A stretch of DNA of 64,000 nt from Planctomicrobium piriforme (GTDB taxonomy: Bacteria > Planctomycetota > Planctomycetia > Planctomycetales > Planctomycetaceae), in the NCBI GenBank assembly GCA_945860955.1, contig CAMATH010000018.1, positions 1 through 64,000 on the forward strand. Reading direction: 5' to 3'. Below, piece after piece: positions 34,894 to 44,662 of this stretch; the stretch's first letter is position 1, and each line of letters begins with the position of its first letter. The position numbers and the translations under genes were made by a program. A model generated the notes under the pieces. It saw nothing but the letters and a program-made list of their open reading frames with translations, did not search any database and was not told the DNA's origin.

Positions 34894-37149
34894 TCAATCC
34901 TGTCCGACGCAATCGACGAACATTCGCAGCCGGCCGTCGATCACTTTTTCGGTCAGGCCGTGGATGTCGGTCTCGAAGCCCGGGAACGATTCGTTGAAGA
35001 TCCGGGCGAATTGCAGGTACTGCACAATCGTGCGATTGAACCGCTCGCCCGGAATCAACAGCGGAATTCCCGGCGGGTACGGCGTCAACAGAACCGCAGT
35101 GATCCGCCCTTCGAGGTCATCGATTTCGACCCGTTCGATTTCACGATGCGCGACTTTGCTCCAGGCGTCGGCGGGCTTCATCGCCGGGATCATGTTCGAC
35201 AGGTACATCTCGGTCGTCAGCTTGGCGATGTCGTTCGCCTTGTAGACCCCATGAATCTGGTCGCACAAGTCGCGCAGTCCGATCCGTTCATAGCGCGAAT
35301 GTCGGGCGGCGAATTCCGGCAAGACCCGCCACAACGGCTGATTCCGGTCGTAGTCGTCCTTGAACTGCTGCAGCTCGGTCACCAGCGTGTTCCATCGCCC
35401 TTTGGTGATGCCGATCGTGAACATGATGAAAAACGAGTACAGGCCAGTCTTCTCGACGATGATCCCATGCTCGGCCAGGTATTTGGTGACAATCAACGCG
35501 GGGATTCCCCGGTCGGCGAATTTGCCGTCGATATCCAGCCCCGGGGTGATGATCGTCGCCTTGATGGGGTCGAGCAGGTTGAACCCCGGAGCGAGATTGC
35601 CGAAGCCGTGCCAGCGGTCGTTCCCCTTGAGCATCCACGCTTCGCGGTCTTCCAATCCCTCTTCCGAGAGATCGTCCGGTCCCCAGACCTTGAACCACCA
35701 GTCGGTTCCCCATTCTTCGTCCACCTTGCGCATGGCACGGCGGAAGTCGAGCGCCTCCAGCAGTGATTCACCAACGAGCGCCGTCCCTCCAGGAGGCTCC
35801 ATCATCGCCGCCGCGATATCGCATGAAGCGATAATCGCGTATTGCGGCGATGTCGAGGTGTGCATCAAGTACGCTTCGTTGAACAGATCTTTGTCGAGGT
35901 GCCGGGTTTCACTGTCCTGAACGAGAATCTGCGACGCCTGCGACAACCCCGCCAGCAGCTTGTGGGTCGACTGTGTCGAGAACATCATCGATTCGCGGCA
36001 CCGGGGCCGGTCGGCACCAATCGCGTGGTAATCGCCGTAGAAATCGTGAAACGCCGCGTGCGGCAGCCACGCTTCATCGAAATGCAGCGTGTCGATCTTT
36101 CCGTCGAGCAGTTCCTTGATCGTCTCGACGTTGTACATGATGCCGTCGTAGGTGCTTTGGGTGATGGTCAACACCCGTGGCATCACCCCGGCCGACGCCC
36201 GCGCGAACGGATTTGCTTCGATCTTTTTGAGGATGTTTTCGGGCTTGAATTCCTCCAGAGGAATCGGCCCAATGATGCCGAAGTGGTTGCGGGTCGGCAT
36301 CAGAAAGACCGGAATCGCACCGGTCATGATAATCGCGTGCAGAATCGACTTGTGGCAGTTTCGATCGACCACCACAATGTCATCGGGCGCGACCGTCGAG
36401 TTCCAGACGATCTTATTCGAGGTCGACGTTCCGTTCGTGACGAAAAACAGATGGTCGGCGTTGAAAATTCGGGCCGCGTTCCGTTCCGAGGCGGCGACCG
36501 GCCCGGTGTGATCGAGCAACTGTCCGAGTTCATCGACTGCGTTGCAGACATCGGCCCGCAGCATGTTCTCGCCAAAGAACTGATGGAACATCTGCCCCAC
36601 GGGCGACTTGAGGAAGGCCACGCCGCCCGAGTGACCCGGGCAATGCCACGAGTACGACCCATCCTGCGCGTAGTGCATCAGCGCCCTGAAGAACGGCGGC
36701 GCGAGCGAATCGAGGTAGCCCCGCGCTTCGCGGGCGATGTACCGCGCCACGAATTCGGGGGTGTCTTCGAACATATGAATGAAGCCATGCAGCTCCTTCA
36801 GCACGTCGATCGGAATGTGTCGGGAGGTGCGGGTTTCGCCATAGAGAAAGATGGGAATGTCGGCATTGCGCCACCGAATCTCCTCGACAAATTTCCGCAG
36901 CTTCTGCAAGACCTCCTGCATTTCCGCGGGCGAGCCACCGCCAAATTCTTCGTCGTCGATCGACACAACAAAGGTCGAAGCGCGACTCTGCTGCTGGGCG
37001 AAAGAGGACATATCACCAAAGCTGGTGACCCCGAGCACCTCCAGCCCCTCATCCTCAATGGCCCGGGCCAGCGCCCGCACGCCCAGCCCACTGGCGTTTT
37101 CGGAACGAAAATCCTGATCGATGATAACGATGGGAAAGCGGAACTTCAT
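34894..37149 (-). CDS. Orn/Lys/Arg decarboxylase (class III-fold, E. coli LdcI/AdiA type)
   Basis: This 751-residue PLP enzyme decarboxylates a basic amino acid (Arg, Lys or Orn) to agmatine, cadaverine or putrescine. The N-terminal wing domain (about 1-130, IVIIDQDFRSENASGLGVRAL) is flavodoxin-like. The core has CPGHSGG, FFVTNGTSTSNK, HKSILHAIIMTG and LHFDEAW with the PLP-binding Asp and His. The family signature STQSTHKLLAGLSQAS places the Schiff-base Lys at 397. The C-terminal domain ends in PYPPGIPLLIPGERF, typical of the group. The size matches the decameric inducible enzymes. The substrate cannot be told by eye. ATG 37149 is the natural start. It is monocistronic. Confidence 0.94.
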   Translation of the reverse strand: MKFRFPIVIIDQDFRSENASGLGVRALARAIEDEGLEVLGVTSFGDMSSFAQQQSRASTFVVSIDDEEFGGGSPAEMQEVLQKLRKFVEEIRWRNADIPIFLYGETRTSRHIPIDVLKELHGFIHMFEDTPEFVARYIAREARGYLDSLAPPFFRALMHYAQDGSYSWHCPGHSGGVAFLKSPVGQMFHQFFGENMLRADVCNAVDELGQLLDHTGPVAASERNAARIFNADHLFFVTNGTSTSNKIVWNSTVAPDDIVVVDRNCHKSILHAIIMTGAIPVFLMPTRNHFGIIGPIPLEEFKPENILKKIEANPFARASAGVMPRVLTITQSTYDGIMYNVETIKELLDGKIDTLHFDEAWLPHAAFHDFYGDYHAIGADRPRCRESMMFSTQSTHKLLAGLSQASQILVQDSETRHLDKDLFNEAYLMHTSTSPQYAIIASCDIAAAMMEPPGGTALVGESLLEALDFRRAMRKVDEEWGTDWWFKVWGPDDLSEEGLEDREAWMLKGNDRWHGFGNLAPGFNLLDPIKATIITPGLDIDGKFADRGIPALIVTKYLAEHGIIVEKTGLYSFFIMFTIGITKGRWNTLVTELQQFKDDYDRNQPLWRVLPEFAARHSRYERIGLRDLCDQIHGVYKANDIAKLTTEMYLSNMIPAMKPADAWSKVAHREIERVEIDDLEGRITAVLLTPYPPGIPLLIPGERFNRTIVQYLQFARIFNESFPGFETDIHGLTEKVIDGRLRMFVDCVGQD

Positions 37150-37489
37150 CGGGTGCTCGGCACGGAGATGGGAACGCGAGGGAAGTCGAGATTCTAGTCG
37201 CCATTGCCAGTGATCGGAAAGAGAGGGGAAAAATCACTCGGGTGAAAACGGGTGGATGTTCGCCGATATGTCGTACGTCCGAGACTGGACAAACCTTGCG
37301 TAACCGATGCCATCGGGCTCATCCTTTCCGCCGCGAGTTGTCCCGTCAGTAGTCATTCCCGGAACCGGCTCATAGAATCATCTCTTCACTCGTCACTCCC
37401 GCCGCGCCCGATCTGGCCGGCATCAAACACATTTCCGGTGTGCCAGTTCACGCTCTGGTTCGCCGCCGCCAACACGAGGAACCGCATCA
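37150..37489. other. Divergent intergenic region
   Basis: This 340-base gap between the decarboxylase (minus) and the mch-cluster genes (plus) must carry both promoters. I see no convincing -35/-10 pair, riboswitch or repeat. AGGAA before 37490 is the only clear signal. Confidence 0.4.
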
Positions 37490-38164
37490 ATGCTCCGTCT
37501 CGCCTGTGGCCTGCTGCTGTGCTTACTGTGCCTGCGGCCAGCGCTCGCCTCCGAAAAAAAGGTTGAACCCCTGGCCGAAGCCCCGGTCGGCCTGTCCGAA
37601 GAGGTTGCCGCCACCATTCAAGAGACAGGCTTTCGTATTTCGGACGATGCCGGAGTCATCTGCGACGTCTGGCTGGCGAAAGAACTGCCACTGAAACCCA
37701 AATTCAAACCGACACTGCGCGTCAAGTACCCGTTTCAAATCGGGCAACTGGTCGGCGCGATTCGCTATCCCGAGGGGGCCAAACCCACCGATTTTCGAGG
37801 TCAGCCGCTGAAGCCTGGCCTGTACACCTTGCGATACGGCCTGCAACCCGACGACGGGAACCACTTGGGAACGAGCGACATCCGCGACTTTCTTGTTGGG
37901 TGTCCTCCAGATAAGGACGTCAAACCGGCACGCGTGGAAGACCTGAAAAAGCTGTTCAAACTCAGTGCCGGGGCGGCGAGGACAACCCATCCCTCGATCT
38001 ACCTGCTGGCTCCCCCGCCAGAAAAACCGTCCGACGCTCCGACCGTCACGACCGACGAAGAGAAGAAGCAAACCTCTCTCGAAGCGTCGATCGCCGGCAA
38101 GAGTGGCGACGAAAAAGTCGTTGTTCCGGTGCGGGTCGTGGTGCAAGGCAAGACCGAAGGGTGA
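37490..38164 (+). CDS. Exported hypothetical protein, first gene of mch cluster
   Basis: This 224-residue protein starts at ATG 37490 with AGGAA upstream. A strong signal peptide is present (RLACGLLLCLLCLRPALA). The mature part has beta-rich segments, VICDVWLAKELPLKPKF, QIGQLVGAIRYPEG and LKPGLYTLRYGLQPDDGNH, a pattern I recall from secreted planctomycete proteins of unknown function. Its Lys/Glu/Thr-rich tail ends with VVVPVRVVVQGK. The next gene starts 4 bases after its stop, so the genes 37490-40593 look like one transcription unit. Confidence 0.75.
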   Translation: MLRLACGLLLCLLCLRPALASEKKVEPLAEAPVGLSEEVAATIQETGFRISDDAGVICDVWLAKELPLKPKFKPTLRVKYPFQIGQLVGAIRYPEGAKPTDFRGQPLKPGLYTLRYGLQPDDGNHLGTSDIRDFLVGCPPDKDVKPARVEDLKKLFKLSAGAARTTHPSIYLLAPPPEKPSDAPTVTTDEEKKQTSLEASIAGKSGDEKVVVPVRVVVQGKTEG

Positions 38165-38168
38165 TGCG

Positions 38169-38765
38169 ATGCGGAGTTCGCTCTGGTCACTGTGCGCCAC
38201 CGCCGGTGTTTTCGTCGGCGGTTTCGCTCTCGTTCACCACGTGGTTCTTCACGCGGGTCAACGGGACGACTTCCCGTCCGTCCCACCCACCGCTGAAAAA
38301 GCCAAGCCTGCCGACGAGAAGCCCGCCGCCACCACCGAGGCAGTCGAGAAAGTGCTTCTGAGCGGTGAAGTCTTGTTGCTTCCCGAGGTCTTTCGCCGGA
38401 AGGGAGTGAAGAGTTACGCCGACGAGATCGAAAAGCAGGTGGTGCTGCTGACATCCGAGGGGGACGTTGTGCCTCTGGTTCCCGATTGGCGGGGGCGGGC
38501 GTTTTTTCAGGATGAACGATTGCGGGGCCGGCCGGTCGAGCTGATCGTCAACCGTCGCCCGGGTGTCCCCTGGGTAAGCGTGTTGTCGATCTACGCCCGG
38601 GACGAAAAGGACAAGCGGGTCGTTGTCGACTACTGGTGCGATGTCTGCTCCATCCCCATGTACGAAATCAAAGAGTGTGAGTGCTGTCAGGGGCCCATTC
38701 GTTTGCGGTATCGGCCGCAATCGTTACCCAAAGATGTGAAGTCGGCAAAGAAATCGGGATCATGA
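38169..38765 (+). CDS. Membrane-anchored hypothetical protein with four-Cys motif
   Basis: ATG 38169 gives 198 residues; the longer frame overlaps the previous gene and is rejected. An N-terminal hydrophobic helix (SLWSLCATAGVFVGGFALVHH) anchors or exports it. A beta-rich domain follows (VLLSGEVLLLPEVFRRKGVK, VVLLTSEGDVVPLVPDWRGR, RPVELIVNRRPGVP). Near the end, YWCDVCSIPMYEIKECECC holds two CxxC-type pairs that could bind a metal. I do not recognise the family. Its stop overlaps the mch start by four bases (ATGA), implying coupled expression with mch. Confidence 0.72.
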   Translation: MRSSLWSLCATAGVFVGGFALVHHVVLHAGQRDDFPSVPPTAEKAKPADEKPAATTEAVEKVLLSGEVLLLPEVFRRKGVKSYADEIEKQVVLLTSEGDVVPLVPDWRGRAFFQDERLRGRPVELIVNRRPGVPWVSVLSIYARDEKDKRVVVDYWCDVCSIPMYEIKECECCQGPIRLRYRPQSLPKDVKSAKKSGS

Positions 38766-39715
38766 ATCATCGGCTGAACGCGCGTGCCGCGAACTTGGTG
38801 GAAACTCTTCTGGCCTCGGCCGACTCCCTGCGAATCGCCCTCCAGGAAATTCCGGGTGGCGGTCGCGTGATCGACTGCGGGGTTGCCGCCGAAGGGGGGT
38901 TGGGGGCGGGGCTCGCATTGGCCCAGGTCTGCACTGCGGGCCTGGCCGAGGTGTCGCTGGTGCCTGGCGAGATCTTTGGCACCGGTTGGCCGCACCTGCT
39001 GGTGGCGACCGATCACCCGGTCGCCGCCTGTCTCTTCAGCCAGTACGCCGGCTGGCAGATTGGCGTCGAAAAGTTCTTCGCGATGGGTTCGGGCCCAATG
39101 CGAGCCGCCTCCGGCCGCGAAGAACTGTTCAAGAAACTGAATTACAAAGAGACTCCCGACGTGGCGATTGGTGTGCTGGAAGGGCGCAAACTCCCGACCC
39201 CCGCCGTCATGCAGTATCTCGCCGAACGCACCGGGGTACCGGCGGCCGCGACAACCCTGCTGATCGCCCCAACCGCCAGCATCGCCGGCAGTGTGCAGGT
39301 GGTCGCCCGCGTAGTGGAAACTGCGTTGCACAAGCTGCATGAGATCGGTTTCGACGTGAATCGGATTCGGTCTGCGACCGGGTCGGCTCCCATCGCTCCC
39401 GTCGCCAAAGATGATCTCTCGGGGATCGGTCGCACAAACGACGCCATACTTTACGGCGGTCGGGTGACGCTGTTCGTGCGCGGGGACGACGTGTCGATTT
39501 CGGAACTCGGCCCGCGCGTGCCGGCGATGTCTTCGTCGGCGCATGGCCAGCCGTTTCTAGCGATCTTCGCCGCCGCCGGGCACGACTTCTACAAAATCGA
39601 TCCGCACCTGTTCAGCCCGGCGGAAGTGGTGTTTCACAATCTCGACACCGGTGTCGTGCAGAAGTTCGGCAAAATCGCCCCGGAAGTTCTGCGGGCGTCA
39701 TTCTTTGGTGAGTGA
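38762..39715 (+). CDS. mch: Methenyltetrahydromethanopterin cyclohydrolase
   Basis: This enzyme interconverts methenyl- and formyl-tetrahydromethanopterin in archaeal-type C1 metabolism, which also occurs in methylotrophs and planctomycetes. The 317-residue length fits the family. Recognisable blocks are the Gly-rich DCGVAAEGGLGAGLALAQVC, GTGWPHLLVATDHPVAACLFSQYAGW, FFAMGSGPMRA, VLEGRKLPTPAVMQYLAE, TASIAGSVQVVARVVE, and the late GRTNDAILYGGRVTLFV. The start ATG 38762 overlaps the previous stop, and its own stop overlaps the next ATG. In planctomycetes the H4MPT pathway is thought to detoxify formaldehyde. Cytoplasmic. Confidence 0.95.
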   Translation: MNHRLNARAANLVETLLASADSLRIALQEIPGGGRVIDCGVAAEGGLGAGLALAQVCTAGLAEVSLVPGEIFGTGWPHLLVATDHPVAACLFSQYAGWQIGVEKFFAMGSGPMRAASGREELFKKLNYKETPDVAIGVLEGRKLPTPAVMQYLAERTGVPAAATTLLIAPTASIAGSVQVVARVVETALHKLHEIGFDVNRIRSATGSAPIAPVAKDDLSGIGRTNDAILYGGRVTLFVRGDDVSISELGPRVPAMSSSAHGQPFLAIFAAAGHDFYKIDPHLFSPAEVVFHNLDTGVVQKFGKIAPEVLRASFFGE

Positions 39716-40593
39716 TGCGACTGGCCATTCTGTCGCACCCGGAAAGCTGGTATCGACGCGACCTGGAGCGAGCCGCGACTGCGCGGGGCCACGCGGTCGT
39801 GGGATTGCCCTTTGAAAAGCTGACGGCGTTTGTCGACCAGCAGGCGGCCCGGGTCGACGGATTCGAAACCGATTTGACTCAGATCGACGCTGTCCTGGTG
39901 CGGACCATGCCTCCCGGCTCGCTTGAGCAGGTGGTGTTTCGCATGAACCTGCTGGGACAGCTCGAGACGCGGGGGGTGCGGGTGTTAAATCCCGCGAAAG
40001 CGATCGAGTGTGCCGTCGACAAATACCTGACCACCGCCCGCTTGCGGCAGGCGGGACTCCCGGTTCCCGCCACCATTGTGTGCGAAACCGCCGACGCGGC
40101 ACTCGCGGCGTTCGATCAGCTCGGCGGAGATGTCGTCGTCAAGCCGTTGTTTGGCGCCGAGGGGCGCGGCATCGTCCGGGTCAGCGATCCCGACATGGCG
40201 GTGCGCGTGTTCCGCACGCTGGAGCGAATTCAGGCCGTGCTGTATCTGCAGCGATTTGTGCCACACGAAGGATATGACATCCGGGCGATGGTCCTGGATG
40301 GCGAGGTGATTGGCGGAATGCGGCGGAGCAATCCGAATGACTTTCGAACCAACGTCTCACGGAGCGCGGTCGCGGAACCATTCGAGCTAACGGAAACGCA
40401 ACGTGACTGGGCGGTGCGCGCGACCTCAGCGGTCGGTGCCAGTCTCGCGGGAGTCGATATCCTCTATGATCGTGACGGAACGGGGTACGTCATCGAAGTG
40501 AACGGCGTCCCCGGCTGGCAGGCGTTTCAACGGGCGACAGGAATTGACGTGGCCACCCGGGTGATCGCGAGTCTGGAATCACACGGGAGATAG
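39715..40593 (+). CDS. RimK-like ATP-grasp ligase
   Basis: This 292-residue ATP-grasp enzyme joins an amino acid (often Glu) to a carboxylate via acyl phosphate. ATG 39715 shares bases with the mch stop (TGATG). Typical parts are the N-terminal RLAILSHPESWYRRDL Rossmann-like domain, NPAKAIECAVDKYLTTARL, the ATP-binding VVVKPLFGAEGRGIVRV, VLYLQRFVPHEGYDIRAMVLDGE, and the Mg-binding end motif YVIEVNGVPGW with Glu and Asn. RimK-like genes next to mch resemble MptN-type ligases that add glutamate to tetrahydromethanopterin, so cofactor tailoring is a fair inference; the true substrate is unproven. Confidence 0.9.
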   Translation: MRLAILSHPESWYRRDLERAATARGHAVVGLPFEKLTAFVDQQAARVDGFETDLTQIDAVLVRTMPPGSLEQVVFRMNLLGQLETRGVRVLNPAKAIECAVDKYLTTARLRQAGLPVPATIVCETADAALAAFDQLGGDVVVKPLFGAEGRGIVRVSDPDMAVRVFRTLERIQAVLYLQRFVPHEGYDIRAMVLDGEVIGGMRRSNPNDFRTNVSRSAVAEPFELTETQRDWAVRATSAVGASLAGVDILYDRDGTGYVIEVNGVPGWQAFQRATGIDVATRVIASLESHGR

Positions 40594-40738
40594 AACTTGG
40601 TTGCCGCCACACTGAACACAACGACATGTCGAGAAAAATGAATTGGCAGATGCTGATCTGAATGGGAGAATCGGATAGACTTTCAGTTCGCCACTCCGAA
40701 ATCCACCACGGGTCGCGTTCCCGTTCGAGGTCCACAAC

Positions 40739-42211
40739 ATGCCGCAGATCCCGCAGATGCCCCGGACACATCCGGTTCACCGTCGCGATGTCCTTCAGGC
40801 GGGAATGATCGGGGCACTGGGACTGTCGGCCGCCAGTGTCGCCGGCTTGCGACAGCAGTCGGCCAACGCAGGGACGACACCGGCCCGCCCCCGTTCGGTG
40901 ATCTACCTGTTTCTGACGGGGGGACCGTCGCAGCACGACACCTTCGACATGAAGCCCGAGGGGCCTTCGGACTTCAAGGGGGAATTCAGCCCGATCGCGA
41001 CGAATACGCCGGGGATTGAAATCTGCGAACACATGCCGATGCTCGCGGAACGGAGCCACCTGTGGTCGCTGGTCCGATCGCTCACGCACACCCGCAACGG
41101 CCACGATGACGCGACGTACCTGATGCTCACGGGAAAGTCGCTGCTCCCCCCGACGTTTCGCGCGAACAAGCCGCAAACGATTGACCAACCGTCGATTGTC
41201 TCGATCGCCGGCGCGAAGTGCGCCCGACGGAACAACATGCCGTCGAGCGCCGTCCTTCCCGAAAAACTCTATCACTCCAACTCGGGAATCTATCCGGGCC
41301 AGTTCGCCGGCCTGCTGGGGGCGCAGCATGAGCCGTACTTCATCGAAGCGACTGACAAGCCCCACGCCTACCATTCGTATTCCGGCGCGTTTCCCAAATA
41401 CTTGTTCAACCTGCACAAAGGACAACCCGCCGACCGCGACACCTGGCGATTCGAAGTTCCCGCGTTGACGTTGCCGGAGGGGGTGTTTGACAACCGCTTT
41501 CAGAATCGTCGGCAGTTGCTCGACATCGTTGATCACCAGCGGCTGTCGCTGGAGCAACATGCGTCGGGGGGCGCCTACGACCGCATTCGCGAGTCGGCGA
41601 TTTCGTTGATGGCCGATCCGAAAGTGCGGGCGGCGTTCGATGTGCGTAAGGCCGATCCCAAGATTCTTGAGCGGTATGGTGACAACTCATTTGGCTGGTC
41701 GCTGTTGATGGCCCGCCGGCTGGTTGAGGCGGGGGTCAACATGGTCCAGGTCAACATGGGGAACCTGGGCTCGTGGGATCTGCATGGCAACAACTTCCCG
41801 CTGCTCAAGAACTTTCTCTTCCCCCCAACTGACCGCGCCGTGTCGGCTCTGCTCGACGATCTGAACGAGAGCGGCTTGCTCGAGACGACCTTGGTGGTCA
41901 TGGCGGGTGAATTCGGCCGCACGCCGAAAATCACCCACATCGCACCAGAAATCTACAAACTTCCCGGTCGCGACCACTGGGGGGCGTTGCAGTCAGTCTG
42001 GTTCGCGGGAGGGGGCGTTCAAGGGGGTAATGTCATCGGTTCGTCCGATCGAAATGGTGCGTACCCCACCAGCAGCCCACAGACGCCCGAAACGTTCGCC
42101 GCCACGATTTACGAGGCTCTGGGGATTCCCCGCGAGGCGGTCTGGCACGACGTGACCGGTCGCCCCTATCACGTGTACGACGCGCAGCCAATCGAAAAAC
42201 TCATGGGCTAA
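40739..42211 (+). CDS. DUF1501 protein (secreted sulfatase-like)
   Basis: This 490-residue DUF1501 protein belongs to a planctomycete-expanded family with an alkaline-phosphatase/sulfatase-like fold. The leader HRRDVLQAGMIGALGLSAAS has a twin-arginine pattern. Core motifs follow: SVIYLFLTGGPSQHDTFDMKP, RSLTHTRNGHDDATYLMLTG, LVEAGVNMVQVNMGNLGSWDLHG, and LVVMAGEFGRTPKI leading to the DHWG segment. Family members usually pair with DUF1553 genes, and one lies at 44663. The start ATG 40739 is followed by a second possible start at residue 7. Its stop overlaps that of the convergent zinc-ribbon gene. Confidence 0.9.
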   Translation: MPQIPQMPRTHPVHRRDVLQAGMIGALGLSAASVAGLRQQSANAGTTPARPRSVIYLFLTGGPSQHDTFDMKPEGPSDFKGEFSPIATNTPGIEICEHMPMLAERSHLWSLVRSLTHTRNGHDDATYLMLTGKSLLPPTFRANKPQTIDQPSIVSIAGAKCARRNNMPSSAVLPEKLYHSNSGIYPGQFAGLLGAQHEPYFIEATDKPHAYHSYSGAFPKYLFNLHKGQPADRDTWRFEVPALTLPEGVFDNRFQNRRQLLDIVDHQRLSLEQHASGGAYDRIRESAISLMADPKVRAAFDVRKADPKILERYGDNSFGWSLLMARRLVEAGVNMVQVNMGNLGSWDLHGNNFPLLKNFLFPPTDRAVSALLDDLNESGLLETTLVVMAGEFGRTPKITHIAPEIYKLPGRDHWGALQSVWFAGGGVQGGNVIGSSDRNGAYPTSSPQTPETFAATIYEALGIPREAVWHDVTGRPYHVYDAQPIEKLMG

Positions 42212-42513
42212 CCGGGCCACCCAAACATCCAGAAATAGACCATCAGCAGGCAGACAATCACCGTCGCGACGATCCACCACGGTTTCCGCGAGCCGACGTT
42301 CTCCTCCTCGGTGATGTAGTTCTTGCAGTGCGGGCATTGCGGCGCGTCGTGGGCGATCTCCATGCCGCAATACGGACAGGGGACACCGTCATCGTCCTCA
42401 TCATCCGAATCTTCGGAATCATCCAACTCCTGTTGCGAATCCTTCGTCCACGTTTCGTCGCTCCAGTTGTCGTCGGAATCGTCGTCTGTGACGTATTTGT
42501 CGGTCTTCGTCAC
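42208..42513 (-). CDS. Small zinc-ribbon, single-helix membrane protein
   Basis: This 101-residue protein starts at GTG 42513 with GAGGTG at good spacing. The first 40 residues are strongly acidic (Asp/Ser/Glu runs). A CPYCG...CPHCK zinc ribbon follows at about 46-65, then a membrane helix near the C-terminus ([17 protein letters not shown]). It is the last gene of the DUF1553-NTase-DUF1501 row, and its start overlaps the DUF1501 stop (GTGA). The function is unknown. Confidence 0.78.
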   Translation of the reverse strand: MTKTDKYVTDDDSDDNWSDETWTKDSQQELDDSEDSDDEDDDGVPCPYCGMEIAHDAPQCPHCKNYITEEENVGSRKPWWIVATVIVCLLMVYFWMFGWPG

Positions 42514-43964
42514 GCCAGCACCTCGGGGACCACTTTTCCATGCACGTCGGTCAGGCGGTAATCACGCCCCTGGAACCGGAACGTCAATCGGGTGTGGTCA
42601 ATTCCCAGACACGACAACATCGTCGCGTGAAGATCATGGACGTGCACCGGATTCTCGGCGATGTTGTACGAGAAGTCGTCGGTTGTCCCATAGGAAGTTC
42701 CCGGTCGGATCCCTCCTCCCGCGAGCCAGATGGTGAAGCAGCGGGGGTGATGGTCGCGACCATAATCTTCGGCCGTCAGTTTTCCCTGGCAGTAAACCGT
42801 GCGACCGAACTCGCCTCCCCAGACCACCAGGGTGTCGTCAAGCAGGCCCCGTTGTTTGAGGTCGGTGACCAGCGCGGCGGAAGCGCGATCGGTATCGCGA
42901 CTCTGCCCCACGATCTGTTTGGGAAGCGTGACATGCTGGTCCCAACCGCGATGGAAGAGCTGCACAAACCGCACTCCTCGCTCTGCAAGCCGTCGTGCCA
43001 GCAGGCAGTTGTAGGCGTAGGTTCCGGGCTTGCGGGCATCTTCGCCATACAACTCGAAGATGTGCGCCGGCTCGGCGGAGACATCCGTCAGTTCCGGCAC
43101 GGACGACTGCATGCGGAACGCCATTTCGTACTGTGAGATCCGGGTGGCGATCTCGGGATCTCCCTGATCGTCGAGCTTGATCTGATTGAGTTGCGCAAGA
43201 TCATCGAGAAATCCCCGCCGGGTTTCGCGATCGATTCCGGGGGGATTCGACAGATACAACACGGGATCACCGACCGAACGGAACTTCACTCCCTGGTAGC
43301 GGGTGGGGAGGAAGCCACTGCCCCACAGTCGGTCGTACAGCGGCTGATCGTTCGGGTTGCCACTCCCCTGCGAGATCATCACGACAAACGCCGGCAGGTT
43401 CTGGTTCTCGCTCCCCAGTCCGTAAGAAAGCCAGGAACCAATGCTGGGTCGGCCAGCGAGCTGCGCTCCCGTTTGAAAAAATGTGACCGCCGGGTCGTGG
43501 TTGATCGCCTCGGTATGCAGCGTCTTGATGAAGCAGAGATCGTCGGCGATTTTGGCCGTGTGTGGCAGCAGTTCGCTGACCCAGGCACCGCTCTTTCCCT
43601 GTTTGGCGAAGGCGTACTTCGTGGGGGCGACCGGAAAATTGGTCTGGGTCGCGGTCATCCCCGTCAGGCGTTGACCCCGACGAATCGAATCGGGAAGTTC
43701 GGTCCCCCGCAGATCGGCGAGCCCCGGTTTGTGATCAAACAAATCGAGCTGAGACGGTGCGCCCGACTGAAACAAGTAGATCACCCGTTTGGCCTTCACC
43801 GGGAGATGAGGCAAGCCCGGCAGCCCCCCCAGAGCAGGTGCCAGTGCCGCGTTCTCGCCCCACGCGGTGCCGGCCCCTCCACCACAAAGTGACGCGAACG
43901 CCCAAGACGCGAGCGCACCGCCGGCCCCCGAAAACAACTGTCGACGAGAAAGTGGCATGTTCAT
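42510..43964 (-). CDS. DUF1501 protein, second copy
   Basis: This 484-residue DUF1501 protein is distinct from that at 40739. The Tat-type leader is [27 protein letters not shown]. Family motifs are [55 protein letters not shown] and [17 protein letters not shown], with the late [15 protein letters not shown] block. The MNMPLS start offers ATG 43964 or the second ATG two codons on. It follows the nucleotidyltransferase-like gene after 67 bases, and its partner DUF1553 protein is encoded upstream on the same strand, the usual arrangement. Confidence 0.92.
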   Translation of the reverse strand: MNMPLSRRQLFSGAGGALASWAFASLCGGGAGTAWGENAALAPALGGLPGLPHLPVKAKRVIYLFQSGAPSQLDLFDHKPGLADLRGTELPDSIRRGQRLTGMTATQTNFPVAPTKYAFAKQGKSGAWVSELLPHTAKIADDLCFIKTLHTEAINHDPAVTFFQTGAQLAGRPSIGSWLSYGLGSENQNLPAFVVMISQGSGNPNDQPLYDRLWGSGFLPTRYQGVKFRSVGDPVLYLSNPPGIDRETRRGFLDDLAQLNQIKLDDQGDPEIATRISQYEMAFRMQSSVPELTDVSAEPAHIFELYGEDARKPGTYAYNCLLARRLAERGVRFVQLFHRGWDQHVTLPKQIVGQSRDTDRASAALVTDLKQRGLLDDTLVVWGGEFGRTVYCQGKLTAEDYGRDHHPRCFTIWLAGGGIRPGTSYGTTDDFSYNIAENPVHVHDLHATMLSCLGIDHTRLTFRFQGRDYRLTDVHGKVVPEVLA

Positions 43965-44031
43965 GGTTGGCGACTGTTGGCGGGACGAAAAGGAGAGAAC
44001 GAAGGGGATACTTGGGGACGAAACAGGAAGT

Positions 44032-44652
44032 TCACAAGCGGCTCTGTTCCCGCAGGAGCGCGCTGAGCCGTTCCGACAATTCGGCGGGGAGTTCGGGGAG
44101 CAGGTTTTGAGTCACCAAACCGACATCAATCATGTCGCGTAGGTGAACCCGATCCTGATCCCGGTTCGCCATGAGTTTCATCCGCACCAGCGCGGCCAAC
44201 TTCACGACGGGCCGGGAAGCGATTTCCTCACTCTCGGCCACCAAGGGAGCGGGCCACCCATTTTCTGGCCGAACACGTTCCCCGGACCAGAGCAGGTGAA
44301 CTCCCCGCCGGGGATTGGGATCGGACTGCTCGAGGAACATCCCCACACCAATCGCCTCGAAATAGTCAAATCCCGCGCCATGGGCCGCTTGGCGGGCACG
44401 CGGTAAATCGGACCGATCCAACAAAATGTCAACGTTGTTCGTTGTGCGGACCGCCGCGGGGTCAACGGTCGCCACCCACAACGCGACCGCCTGTCCCCCA
44501 ACCAGAGCAAACGGAATCCCGGCCTCTTGCAGCGCCGAACAGATTCGCTCCAGGCGATTGGTGACTTCGTCAAGTGCCATGACATATCGACTCCACGGAT
44601 CAGCAGACGCGACCGACGGGAGGGCGTCGGCAGTCAACATCGATTCACTCAT
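44032..44652 (-). CDS. Nucleotidyltransferase-fold protein (DUF6036-like), DxD altered
   Basis: ATG 44652 gives 206 residues and lies 10 bases after the DUF1553 gene stop; the longer frame overlaps that gene. The minimal nucleotidyltransferase pattern is present: [15 protein letters not shown] with Gly52-Gly53, then [12 protein letters not shown]. The expected catalytic Asp-x-Asp is Asn73-Val74-Asp75, so the first metal ligand is replaced. C-terminal helices follow ([27 protein letters not shown]), as in proteins related to AbiEii/MNT nucleotidyltransferases. No partner antitoxin gene is adjacent. It may be inactive or have a shifted metal site. It is probably cotranscribed with the secreted-protein genes around it. 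Confidence 0.72.
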   Translation of the reverse strand: MSESMLTADALPSVASADPWSRYVMALDEVTNRLERICSALQEAGIPFALVGGQAVALWVATVDPAAVRTTNNVDILLDRSDLPRARQAAHGAGFDYFEAIGVGMFLEQSDPNPRRGVHLLWSGERVRPENGWPAPLVAESEEIASRPVVKLAALVRMKLMANRDQDRVHLRDMIDVGLVTQNLLPELPAELSERLSALLREQSRL

Positions 44653-44662
44653 TGTGGCCCCT

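Noticed and set aside
35842-37197. Plus-strand ORF of 451 codons
   Set aside because: It is antisense to the decarboxylase, whose motifs are unambiguous.
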